DNA of 64,000 nt. It comes from Verrucomicrobiaceae bacterium. GTDB lineage: Bacteria; Verrucomicrobiota; Verrucomicrobiia; Verrucomicrobiales; Verrucomicrobiaceae. Shown here in pieces: positions 54,306 through 62,504 of this stretch. The stretch is from assembly GCA_947507875.1 (NCBI GenBank), contig CANNQP010000022.1, positions 1 through 64,000 of the forward strand. Direction: 5' to 3'. A program made the position numbers and the translations under genes. The notes beneath the pieces were generated by a model that saw nothing but the letters and a program-made list of their open reading frames with translations, was not told the origin of the DNA and did no database searches. Each line of letters begins with the position of its first letter. Position 1 is the first letter of the stretch.

Positions 54306-55838
54306 TCATTTTTTGCGCAAGCCAGTCTTACCCCCATAAGAGTGCGCTGCCTGAGGGTCCATTCTCTTCAAATCTTCTTCGGTCGGCCCGCCCCCGAACT
54401 GTAACCAGTACTCTTCAGCAAATGGATTCAAGCGAGGACCGAGCGCAGCTTCATTAAGATCAGCCTGACCTGCGAGAGAACCCCACCAAGTATCCAATTG
54501 ATTGAGCATTTGCTGCACCACGTCGGGATGCTGTAGCGCAATGTCATTTTTTTCGGAGGGGTCGGCTTTAAGATCGAAAAGCTGCCAACTCGGCTTGAAC
54601 AGATCTACAGAAAGTTCATGGGGTGAACGAGGTGCCTCGCTGACCAGATGATACCGACTCGTTCGGACGCTTGAGTTCAATGCTTTGACGCTAAGATAGT
54701 TTTGTCCTTTCTTCCAACGACCATTATGGGTGAAAAGAGTTCGCTCTGGCCACACTGCATTAGGAGCCTCAAGCAATGGAACTAGGCTCCGACCTTCGAC
54801 TTGTTTTTCTGTCTTTTCATCAAGCTTAGCACCTGCTAAATCACTCCAGGTTCGAAAGACATCTATATGAGCCGTCAACGCTCCACAATCAGCAGGTTTT
54901 AACGTTCCAGGCCAGCGCCAAAAAGACATCGCGCGAGTGCCCCCTAACCAAGGAGATCCTTTAGCACCTCGCATCTGTGCATTGTAAACTTTAACACCTG
55001 CGGTTCCCCCATTGTCATTCATGAAAACGACCAAAGTATCTTTGGCGATATTCCATTCTTCTAATCTTTCCAGAAGCATCCCCACATTGAGATCAATGTT
55101 GTGAATCATGCCGAAAAAATTCTCTGTATCCTCGGATAAACCACGACCTTCATAGATCTTTTTATCTTTAGGCTTAGCTAAATAAGGCGCATGAGGTGCA
55201 TTGGTAGCCAAGTGACAATAAAAGGGTTTCTTTCCCTTCACCGACTCTATCCATAGAAGAGCTTGCTGAAAGAACACGTCTGTGCAGTACCCCGTGGTTT
55301 TAACAAATTGTTCATTATGTAGGATCGTGGGATCGAAATAACGATTGGCTGGCACATCTCCGCAACTACCGGGATAGCTTTGTCCAATGCCACCGCCTCC
55401 ATGAATGAACTGCTCGTCAAATCCACGACGGATTGGCCGATACTCTTTTTCATCACCTAGGTGCCACTTGCCGAATATGCCAGTTACATAACCTGCTCCA
55501 TGAAGCACCTCAGCGACGGTCACTGCCTTGAGATCCATGCGCTCTCGCTCAAGTATGGTATGCGTCACTCCACTGCGAAATTCATGGCGCCCCGTTTGCA
55601 GAGCACAACGTGTTGGAGAGCACGTTGGGCTGACCATGAAGTCCGTGAACCGAACACTTTCTGAATGCAGTCGGTCAAGGTTAGGCGTCTTTAGAATGGG
55701 ATTTCCATGCGCCGATAAATCACCATAACCTTGATCATCCGTTAGGATAAAAATGATATTCGGACGTTTTCCGACGATCTCGGCTGATACAGTAGAAAAC
55801 AGCAAAAAAGTAAGAAGAACAAAAAGAAAGTTAAACAT
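54306..55838 (-). CDS. Arylsulfatase, Cys-type
   Basis: The 510-residue protein has a signal peptide (about 1-19) and the complete sulfatase core: IIFILTDDQGYGDLSAHG with metal Asp at about 34-35, the active box C73-S-P-T-R with ALQTGR, GKWHLGDEKEYRP near 123, and FMNDNGGTAG near 273. Its Cys needs conversion to formylglycine. It differs clearly from the sulfatase at 7039, so it is not a recent duplicate. No polysaccharide lyase or transporter is nearby to suggest a substrate. Confidence 0.93.
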   Translation of the reverse strand: MFNFLFVLLTFLLFSTVSAEIVGKRPNIIFILTDDQGYGDLSAHGNPILKTPNLDRLHSESVRFTDFMVSPTCSPTRCALQTGRHEFRSGVTHTILERERMDLKAVTVAEVLHGAGYVTGIFGKWHLGDEKEYRPIRRGFDEQFIHGGGGIGQSYPGSCGDVPANRYFDPTILHNEQFVKTTGYCTDVFFQQALLWIESVKGKKPFYCHLATNAPHAPYLAKPKDKKIYEGRGLSEDTENFFGMIHNIDLNVGMLLERLEEWNIAKDTLVVFMNDNGGTAGVKVYNAQMRGAKGSPWLGGTRAMSFWRWPGTLKPADCGALTAHIDVFRTWSDLAGAKLDEKTEKQVEGRSLVPLLEAPNAVWPERTLFTHNGRWKKGQNYLSVKALNSSVRTSRYHLVSEAPRSPHELSVDLFKPSWQLFDLKADPSEKNDIALQHPDVVQQMLNQLDTWWGSLAGQADLNEAALGPRLNPFAEEYWLQFGGGPTEEDLKRMDPQAAHSYGGKTGLRKK

Positions 55839-55914
55839 AAAAAGGCTTGGCTACCTTAACGCAAACTTACTTTGTTCATATCATGTGATATTCAGCGATG
55901 TCTCTGACATAAAA

Positions 55915-55946
55915 AAGCAGGAATTCAGCCATCTGAATTCCTGCTT
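55915..55946 (-). terminator. Rho-independent terminator after dhaK
   Basis: AAGCAGGAATTCAG and CTGAATTCCTGCTT form a 14-bp perfect stem with a 4-base loop; TTTT follows on the minus strand. It lies 16 bases after the dhaK stop. Confidence 0.92.
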
Positions 55947-55962
55947 ATTCTTTGACCTTCAA

Positions 55963-56973
55963 TTACAGTTTTGTGTAACCAACGCTTTCACATGGCAAAT
56001 CCCAAAGCTTCTTCAGCTCGGCATCGAGCTTGGTGATGCTAAAACTGACGCCTGCCATTTCTTGGCAAGTTACGATGTTGTCCACGATGGTTTGATGCAC
56101 CTTGAGCCCTTTAGCCTCCAAAATAGGTTTTGCTGCACGAAGAAGGATCAGCAGTTCCATCATGTGCGTCGAACCAAGACTGTTCACGAAAAACACAATC
56201 TCATCCCCTGGGTTCAAAATCAGGTCATCGCCAAAGAGGATGTCCAACATCTTGGGAGCCAACTCATTTGCCGTGCACATCGGAATCAAGCCAACACCTT
56301 TTTCGCCGTGGATGCCCATGCCTAGACCAATGACATCATCCGAGAGATCGAATGTCGGTGCGCCCGTCGCAGGAATGGAACCAGGCTTTGTTGACACACC
56401 CACCGTGCGCGTCATATCGACCGCTTTTTGAGCGATGCGCGCTAGTTCGTCCAGAGTATCAACTTGAGTCGCGGCGGCCCCCGCTAGCTTCACCACTGGC
56501 ACCAAACCAGCGACACCACGGCGGTTTTGTTTTTGATCCAAAGGCGCAGAGGCCACATCGTCATTGATGATTACCGTTTTGACGGCAATGCCTTCGTCGG
56601 CGGCTAATTCAGCACCAATATCAAAGTTCATCACATCTCCTGCATAATTGCCGTAGAGGTAGAGCACACCTTTTCCACGGTTCACCGCTTGTGTGGCTTC
56701 AAGAACAATGTCAGGCGGCGGAGCCGCAAAAATATCACCCACGGCAGCCCCATCGGCCATGCCCTTGCCAACCAAGCCATGATAAATCGGCTCATGCCCA
56801 GCTCCTCCGCCAACCAATAAGGCCGGAGCATCGGGACGAAGGTCATTCATCACAATCGAACGCTTACCCACACGCCTGGCTTTGCCGTCGTAGGCAAGCA
56901 CCAATCCTTCGAAAAGTTCGTCCGCGCATTTCAAAGGGTCATTGAAGATCTTCTTGGCAGGGTTGTGGCTCAT
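55963..56973 (-). CDS. dhaK: Dihydroxyacetone kinase subunit DhaK
   Basis: The 336-residue protein matches DhaK: LLVGGGAGHEPIYHGLVGKGMADGAAVGDIFAAP near 52-85, YLYGNYAGDVMNFDIG near 105, and GMGIHGEKG near 218-226 with the His that binds dihydroxyacetone as a hemiaminal. The DhaL subunit that supplies ADP or ATP chemistry is not encoded next to it, and no DhaM or fused kinase domain is present. With its own terminator it is monocistronic. The missing partner must lie elsewhere or the protein has another role. Confidence 0.93.
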   Translation of the reverse strand: MSHNPAKKIFNDPLKCADELFEGLVLAYDGKARRVGKRSIVMNDLRPDAPALLVGGGAGHEPIYHGLVGKGMADGAAVGDIFAAPPPDIVLEATQAVNRGKGVLYLYGNYAGDVMNFDIGAELAADEGIAVKTVIINDDVASAPLDQKQNRRGVAGLVPVVKLAGAAATQVDTLDELARIAQKAVDMTRTVGVSTKPGSIPATGAPTFDLSDDVIGLGMGIHGEKGVGLIPMCTANELAPKMLDILFGDDLILNPGDEIVFFVNSLGSTHMMELLILLRAAKPILEAKGLKVHQTIVDNIVTCQEMAGVSFSITKLDAELKKLWDLPCESVGYTKL

Positions 56974-57158
56974 AGTTTGGCTATTTAGGGCTTGGGTTGG
57001 AAAAAACAGACGTAAGCCATAGCCAGAGCACTCTGGACTGTCAAAGCTTGAACGGGGTCCACCTGAGTTTGCTCGCCTCTTTCCCCCATCAAGAGCTGAA
57101 ATCCGACACTACCGTCGTCGGCGAATCCATGGATTATAAGTTTTTTTCTGTTCAACCC

Positions 57159-57510
57159 TGGTGGAGGCGAGGGGAGTTGAACCCCTGTCCGAATGGCCAT
57201 AAGCCGAAGCTTCTACATGCTTATCTGGTGTTTTAATCTCGAGGTGGGACTTCCATCAGCAGAATTCCTTTCCCCCAGCGTCCTGTTGAATCTCGCTTTC
57301 GACCCGGTCGCCCGGTCAACCAGCCAGTCTGGTAGTGGCATCGTTGAGGCTACCAGACATGACCTCAAGGATGTCGCGGGGCTTAGGCCGCGAGAGCGAG
57401 CTCGTTAGAGTTTGCTGTTGTTTGTTTGATCCGTTTTTTAACGAGGCCAACGAATCATCCTCGGCATGCCACTCCGACCGCAGACTACCCGTCGAAACCA
57501 GTACGCCCCC
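57159..57510 (-). ncRNA. ssrA: tmRNA (transfer-messenger RNA), one-piece
   Basis: The 5' end GGGGGCG (57510-57504) pairs with CGCCTCC at the 3' end, followed by discriminator A and encoded CCA (57162-57159). The tRNA-like half contains GGGGTTCAACTCCCC (T-arm) next to the 3' end and GGTTTCGACGG shortly after the 5' end. The tag frame at 57415-57383 reads ANSNELALAA then TAA, starting from a GCA resume codon. Length 352 bases is normal. The RNA rescues stalled ribosomes with SmpB and tags nascent proteins for proteolysis. It lies between dhaK and the flavoprotein gene. Confidence 0.96.
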
Positions 57511-57584
57511 GATCAGTATTGACAGTTGTTCATTAGTCGAGATCCATCATTCGTCAACCTATCCCTTTTGAATCGGGCATATGG

Positions 57585-59195
57585 TCACTTGGCTAAGACT
57601 TGACGAAGAACCGCCTCCGCGACTCGCATGCCATCTGCCGCTGCAGAAATGATGCCCCCCGCATAACCGGCCCCTTCTCCGGCTGGGTAAAAGTTCGCAA
57701 GGCCTTCACAAACCAGACTCTCTGGATTTCGGGGAATGCGCACAGGAGATGAACTGCGGGTTTCGGCAGCAGTAAGCACGGCATCTTCGAGAAGATATCC
57801 CGGTAGCTTGTGCGCAATCTGTGGCAAAGCTTGCTTCAGGGTTTCGATCACGAACTCTGGCAAAATCTCGCGCAAATCGGACCAAACCACGCCCGGCTCA
57901 TAGCTTGGCTTGACGCTTCCTTGCCCTCGGGAGGCGCGATTCGCCAACAAATCCCCCAAAAGCTGAGCAGGCGCATGGTAATTGCTGCCACCCGCGGCGA
58001 AGGCCGCACGCTCGATCTTCCTTTGGAACTCGATACCAGCCAGCGCGTGATGTTCGCCATAGTCCGAGGGCCGGACATCGACCATGAAGCCACTGTTTGC
58101 GTTGGCTTCCGCCCGGGCGTAACTGCTCATGCCATTGGTCACGACCATGCCAGGTTCAGAATTCGCTGCGACCACGAGCCCGCCGGGGCACATGCAAAAG
58201 CTGTAAGCAGCCCGCCCCGTCTTGCAGTGCGCGACGAACTTGTATGGCGCAGACCCGAGCCGCTCATGCCCGGCCCATTTTCCATACAACATCTGATCAA
58301 TCAGCCGCTGAGGATGCTCGATCCGAACGCCCACGGAAAAAGGCTTGGCTTCAAAAGGAACTCCTCTGCGATGCAGCATTTCGAAGGTATCCCGGCTGCT
58401 GTGTCCTATGGCAAAAATGATCGGAGCCCCCTCAATCACTGAGCCATCCGCCAAGACGACTGCTCGTAAAGTTCCGTGCTCCACAATCACATCGGCCACT
58501 CGACTGCCAAAGCGAACCTCACCGCCAAGAGAGATGATTTCCTCACGCACATGGCGGACGACTTTGATCAATCGGTCTGTGCCGATGTGAGGTCGTGCTT
58601 TGACCAAGATGTCCTCAGGCGCACCTGCCGCTACCATTTCACGCAGCAGCCATGGGATGCGATGCTCACGATCACGGATCTGGGTGTAAAGCTTGCCATC
58701 GGAGAACGTCCCTGCGCCACCTTCGCCGAATTGGACATTCGATTCGGCATCAAAGGCCCAACCCCGCCGCCAGAAGCCGGTCACATCTCGAGCACGATCT
58801 CCCGCAGCCTTGCCCCGTTCGAGCAAAATGGGTTTTCGCCCAGCTCTGGCGAGCAAAAGACCGGCGAAGAGTCCGCAAGGCCCCGTACCAACAATCACGG
58901 GACGATCGGTCAGGCGGTGCTCAGGCGTGGCCTGGACCTCACGATAGGTTTCATCCGGTGCGGCAATCACCTGCGGATCTTTCCCGAACCTTTTCAACAA
59001 GGAGGCTTCGTTTTCGACCTCTGCCAGCAAGGTGTAGCTGAAGGCAACTCTTTGTCGGCGGGCATCAATCGCCCGCTGCTTGATGTGGAACTTTCTAAGT
59101 TGTGATGGCGTAATGCCAAGGCGCTCCCCGAGAGCCGTCTGGAGCATCGGCTCGGAATGATCCACGGGCAGTGAAAGCTGGGAAATTTGCAACAT
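57585..59195 (-). CDS. FAD-dependent oxidoreductase (COG2509-like)
   Basis: The 536-residue flavoprotein has a small N-terminal domain (about 1-90) and then the FAD-binding VIVGTGPCGLFAGLLLARAG near 100-119 with acidic ILLERG. FGEGGAGTFSDGKLYTQIRD near 152-171 and AIGHSSRDTFEML near 261 are typical of this uncharacterised dehydrogenase family. The C-terminal FYPAGEGAGYAGGIISAAADG closes the FAD site. Substrate unknown. It starts 9 bases downstream of the vapC stop on the same strand. Confidence 0.9.
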   Translation of the reverse strand: MLQISQLSLPVDHSEPMLQTALGERLGITPSQLRKFHIKQRAIDARRQRVAFSYTLLAEVENEASLLKRFGKDPQVIAAPDETYREVQATPEHRLTDRPVIVGTGPCGLFAGLLLARAGRKPILLERGKAAGDRARDVTGFWRRGWAFDAESNVQFGEGGAGTFSDGKLYTQIRDREHRIPWLLREMVAAGAPEDILVKARPHIGTDRLIKVVRHVREEIISLGGEVRFGSRVADVIVEHGTLRAVVLADGSVIEGAPIIFAIGHSSRDTFEMLHRRGVPFEAKPFSVGVRIEHPQRLIDQMLYGKWAGHERLGSAPYKFVAHCKTGRAAYSFCMCPGGLVVAANSEPGMVVTNGMSSYARAEANANSGFMVDVRPSDYGEHHALAGIEFQRKIERAAFAAGGSNYHAPAQLLGDLLANRASRGQGSVKPSYEPGVVWSDLREILPEFVIETLKQALPQIAHKLPGYLLEDAVLTAAETRSSSPVRIPRNPESLVCEGLANFYPAGEGAGYAGGIISAAADGMRVAEAVLRQVLAK

Positions 59196-59204
59196 CGGCC
59201 TCGC

Positions 59205-59630
59205 TTAGATCCCCTCTCCTCCACGATTTTCAGGCGAGTAAGTGCCTCCATAGCACGCACGATAGAGCGAAAGCGCCGTGCACTGGCTCATGGTTTCAAA
59301 ATGCTCGTCTTCGGCAAACACACGCAAATCCCGACGTATGGCGGTAGTGGCGATCAAAATGTCATTCAAGGGCACACGGATGCCTCGAACCTGGAGATGC
59401 CAAGCCAAGGCGATGGCTCTGTTCCCGTTGTTTACGTCGGCGGGAAAGTAGGGGATAATCGAGAAATACTGAGACATGCGCTTGAGATCCCCTCCCCTGG
59501 CACCTCCGAGCACCGGGCTTGTCGTCGCGGTTTCGTACTCTTCCAGCAGCGCTTCGAAAGCGACCCTGGTTGGTAAAGCGCCACCACGGCGAGCCGCTTC
59601 GATCCAAATAGAGGAATCAATGATTGCCAT
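59205..59630 (-). CDS. vapC: PIN-domain toxin (VapC-like)
   Basis: The 141-residue protein starts MAIIDSSIWIEAARRG (Asp5) and has later acidic residues at Asp90 (PLNDILIATTA) and Asp108 (FAEDEHF), as in PIN ribonucleases. The second conserved acid, normally in an E-L-x-x-G segment, appears as PVLGGARGGD, so the Glu is replaced by Gly, which may weaken activity. It follows the antitoxin gene by 11 bases. Confidence 0.85.
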   Translation of the reverse strand: MAIIDSSIWIEAARRGGALPTRVAFEALLEEYETATTSPVLGGARGGDLKRMSQYFSIIPYFPADVNNGNRAIALAWHLQVRGIRVPLNDILIATTAIRRDLRVFAEDEHFETMSQCTALSLYRACYGGTYSPENRGGEGI

Positions 59631-59641
59631 AAATTTATTGC

Positions 59642-59845
59642 TTAGGCGTCATGCTTTTCCAGCTCTTCATTCAGAACTGGATAATCGAAAGCGCCCCGAC
59701 GCAGCAAATGACCAAACTCTTTGGCCTTTTGTTGTTTCACATACTCTGTGACCGCTCTGGCAATAGCAGGGCTCTTTTCGGTCTGTCCCATCATGCCAAG
59801 CAGGTCGTTGAGGATTTCATCTTCAACATCTACTGTGATACGCAT
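59642..59845 (-). CDS. vapB: VapB-type antitoxin
   Basis: The ATG at 59845 (MRITVDVEDEILNDLLGMMG) gives 67 residues; an in-frame start 18 bases earlier is also open. The N-terminal strand plus helix resembles a ribbon-helix-helix DNA-binding fold, and the acidic, polar C-terminus (about 45-67) would wrap the PIN toxin. Position and length make it the antitoxin of the adjacent vapC; the pair should be autoregulated. Confidence 0.82.
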   Translation of the reverse strand: MRITVDVEDEILNDLLGMMGQTEKSPAIARAVTEYVKQQKAKEFGHLLRRGAFDYPVLNEELEKHDA

Positions 59846-59907
59846 AAAGCTCTCGATATCCACAATTTGATTTTTTTAAAGGCGACTTTTCATCAAAAGT
59901 AGTTTTT

Positions 59908-61329
59908 TCATCCAAACAAAAGCTTTCCAAAGAGGATGGCTGAGGTCATTCCACAAAAGTCACCGATTAGACCGGCCATTAAGGCATGTCGAAAGCGTCG
60001 TATGCCGACACTCCCGAAGTAAACGGTGAGAACATAAAATGTCGTCTCGGTCGAACCATACAGAATTGCTGCGGTAAACTTGACCGTCTCCGATAAATCG
60101 GGCCGGGTGATGATCTCGATCAGCAGCCCCTGAGAGCCCGAGCCACTGAGAGGACGCATCAAGGCCAAAGACAAGAGTTCCACCGGAAAGCCCAAAACGC
60201 CAAGCACGGGAGCCATGGCATATTCCAGCAGCGAAAAAGCCCCTGATTCTCGTAAAATGGCAAGGACCGCGAGCATGGCCACCAAGTAGGGCATGATGCG
60301 TGTTGCTACACCAAATCCCTCTTTAGCACCTTCCACGAACTCTTCATAAACTCGCACTTTTTTCGCCCAGGCAAAACCAACGGCTAAGATCAGCATCGCT
60401 GGAATCGTCAGTCCTGAAGCACCATCCATGACACGTCGCAAGACGGCCGTGGCAGAACTATCGGGCGGAGTTGCAGAGCGCTCGATCGCTTCCTTTTTCT
60501 GAGCTAAAACCGCTTCAGCTTGCAGCTTCCGCTGAGCCGAATGCTCGATGACTTGCGACAATCCCGTCGAATCAAGCAGTCTCGAACGCCAGGAAGAGGG
60601 ACCCAATTCCAAGGCGGAAACCGCAAGAAAAGCAGTCACCAGAAGCGACAGAGCTAACTTCGCCCGGCGCCCCATGCCGACAGCTTGGGATGCATCCAGC
60701 TTGTCGGCTTCATCTGTTGGCTCATCTGGCTGGGGAGCAAAACGCGGCATTCGATTTAGAAAAAGCGCCGCTGTGGCAGCGCCGAAAGAAGCACAAGCTG
60801 TTGCCAAAATGGTCGGCAAAATGACTCGGTAACTGTTAGGAATACCGGCGGTGTTTAAAAAATTCATCGCAGATATCGGGATCAAGGTAAATGCAGCTGT
60901 GTTCAGCGCCAAAAACGTGATCATGGCGTTGCTGGCTGTTTGCCGGTGGGGATTGAGCTCTTGCAAGTGGCCCATTGCCTTCAATCCCATCGGCGTCGCG
61001 CTGTTGGACAACCCGAGCATATTCGCTGAAAGATTCATCACGATGGACGTCATTGCTGGATGCTGGGTCGGCACATCAGGAAACAGCCGCCGCAACAGTG
61101 GGGACAGCAACCTGACCAAGGCCTGCAAAACACCGGCTTTTTCCAGCAACCGAAGAACACCCAGCCAGAACATCATCATACCGGCCAAAGGAAGAGCGAT
61201 ACTAACGACTGCATTTTTCGCGCCCGCCATGGCAGCATCAATAACGCTTCCTTCCCCGGAGATTCTGCCCACTAGACCGGCGACGATCAACCCTACGAAC
61301 AGCATGATGGCCCAAATATGATTCAGCAT
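59908..61329 (-). CDS. Nucleoside-recognition (Gate) domain membrane protein, SpmA-SpmB fusion
   Basis: The 473-residue protein has two hydrophobic halves: an SpmA-like part (about 1-215: MNLSANMLGLSNSATPMGLKAM, LNTAAFTLIPISAMN) and an SpmB-like part (about 310-473: GAKEGFGVATRIMPYLVAMLAVLAILRESGAF, PLSGSGSQGLLIEI, YGSTETTFYVLTVYFGSVG), joined by a hydrophilic linker. In Firmicutes SpmA and SpmB are separate spore-core dehydration proteins; fused forms occur in non-sporulating bacteria and their solute is unknown. It is divergent from the CarH-like gene. Confidence 0.88.
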   Translation of the reverse strand: MLNHIWAIMLFVGLIVAGLVGRISGEGSVIDAAMAGAKNAVVSIALPLAGMMMFWLGVLRLLEKAGVLQALVRLLSPLLRRLFPDVPTQHPAMTSIVMNLSANMLGLSNSATPMGLKAMGHLQELNPHRQTASNAMITFLALNTAAFTLIPISAMNFLNTAGIPNSYRVILPTILATACASFGAATAALFLNRMPRFAPQPDEPTDEADKLDASQAVGMGRRAKLALSLLVTAFLAVSALELGPSSWRSRLLDSTGLSQVIEHSAQRKLQAEAVLAQKKEAIERSATPPDSSATAVLRRVMDGASGLTIPAMLILAVGFAWAKKVRVYEEFVEGAKEGFGVATRIMPYLVAMLAVLAILRESGAFSLLEYAMAPVLGVLGFPVELLSLALMRPLSGSGSQGLLIEIITRPDLSETVKFTAAILYGSTETTFYVLTVYFGSVGIRRFRHALMAGLIGDFCGMTSAILFGKLLFG

Positions 61330-61390
61330 ATGAGAAACGCATTGTATCCGCTCTCGGAATGAACGCGTAAAGAAAAGTGCTTGCTTGAAA

Positions 61391-61421
61391 ATTAGACAAC
61401 AGGCAACCCAAGATTAGACAA
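61391..61421. promoter_or_regulatory. Putative CarH-type operator: repeats in an 11-bp register
   Basis: ATTAGACAA occurs at 61391-61399 and again at 61413-61421, exactly 22 bp (2 x 11) apart. The 11-base block between them, GGCAACCCAAG, matches the second repeat at about five positions including the final AAG, so three tandem head-to-tail 11-bp units can be drawn. The array sits in the 125-base gap between the divergent SpmAB and CarH-like genes, 34 bases before the latter's ATG. CarH from Thermus binds tandem 11-bp direct repeats, so this fits autoregulation. Confidence 0.5.
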
Positions 61422-61454
61422 AGTTTAGCCCTCACCGATTTTTATTTTCCTTCC

Positions 61455-62390
61455 ATGTCTTGCTCTATCCAGATGGCCAGCCAGCTTAGCGGTCTAAGCC
61501 CTCACGTGATACGCATCTGGGAAAGACGCTACAACGCGCTTAACCCTAGCCGGACTGACACGAATCGTAGGATGTATTGCAATGAAGCGATTGAGCGCCT
61601 AAAGTTACTGAGAGAGCTGACTGAAGGAGGTCATCGCATTGGCAATGTAGCTCGGCTTCCTACCGAAGAACTCAAAAAGCTGAGCGATCAACTGCTAGCC
61701 CAAGGTCATGCGCACACAAGCGCGTCAACCTACAGTGTTGATGCAAGTCCAGCCCTAGACAAACCCGAAGACTTCATACGTCTAGGGCTTGAGGCCAGCA
61801 AAGTCTATGACAGTGATCGACTACGCCGCTTGCTTCAGCGTGCCCGTCAACAGTTTGGCCAGAGAGGAATGTTGCACCACGTCATTTGTCCCTTGATTGA
61901 GTCCATAGGTAGAGAATGGCAGGCTGGCAATTTGAGACCAGCTCATGAACACGTAGCCACTTCTGTGGTGAGGGAGCTCTTGATGACGCCGGTTCCAGGA
62001 AGCCAGACAGCAGAGGGAGCACCCGAAATCATCATCACTACCCCTGCCGGTGAGATGCACGAGCTAGGTGCCATGCTAGCGGCCTCCTCGGCACGTGATC
62101 TTGGCTGGAAGATCACTTATCTCGGGCCAAATTTGCCCATTGAAGAGATCGCAGCCTGTGCCCGCGCACGCAAAGCACAAGCGGTCGCGTTAAGCGTAGT
62201 TTATCCTGAAAAATGCCCCATTACGGAGGACAAATTGCGTCGCTTGCGCCAGCTTCTACCCGAAGAAATTTACCTATTTGTGGGAGGGCGTGCTGCTCGT
62301 GGCTACCAGGAACAACTTCCTGATTTACCTATCCACTGGGCTCACAGCTTGGGCGATATGGACAGACTACTTGTTAGCCTAAATCGCTGA
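61455..62390 (+). CDS. CarH-like MerR family B12-binding photoreceptor repressor
   Basis: The 311-residue protein has an N-terminal MerR helix-turn-helix (about 4-75: MASQLSGLSPHVIRIWERRYNAL), a linker, a four-helix bundle (about 105-180) with W155-QAGNLRPAH-E165-H166, and a cobalamin-binding Rossmann domain (about 190-308) with E200-M-H202-E-L-G205. W-x9-EH and the lower-ligand His in ExHxxG are the CarH signatures for adenosylcobalamin light sensing. In the dark a tetramer would repress; light would break the Co-C bond and release DNA. Its own upstream region has 11-bp phased repeats. Target genes are inferred. Confidence 0.9.
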   Translation: MSCSIQMASQLSGLSPHVIRIWERRYNALNPSRTDTNRRMYCNEAIERLKLLRELTEGGHRIGNVARLPTEELKKLSDQLLAQGHAHTSASTYSVDASPALDKPEDFIRLGLEASKVYDSDRLRRLLQRARQQFGQRGMLHHVICPLIESIGREWQAGNLRPAHEHVATSVVRELLMTPVPGSQTAEGAPEIIITTPAGEMHELGAMLAASSARDLGWKITYLGPNLPIEEIAACARARKAQAVALSVVYPEKCPITEDKLRRLRQLLPEEIYLFVGGRAARGYQEQLPDLPIHWAHSLGDMDRLLVSLNR

Positions 62391-62504
62391 ATCCAAATAT
62401 TTTAAATTAAAAATAAGGTTCTGGGAATGGCTAGAATTTAACGTTTCCCAACTTGCGCAAGAAACTTTTCGAGGGACTCTCGCCGACCGGCCCCCCCATC
62501 CGTC

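Noticed and set aside
57144..57184. GTTGAAC just downstream of the tmRNA 3' end is complementary to GTTCAAC of its T-arm
   Set aside because: It could fold in a precursor, but the 7-base match is short and no U-tract follows, so I do not call a terminator or processing signal.
62391..62504. Possible cobalamin riboswitch near the CarH-like gene
   Set aside because: The 114-base gap is too short and shows no B12-box-like conserved sequence.
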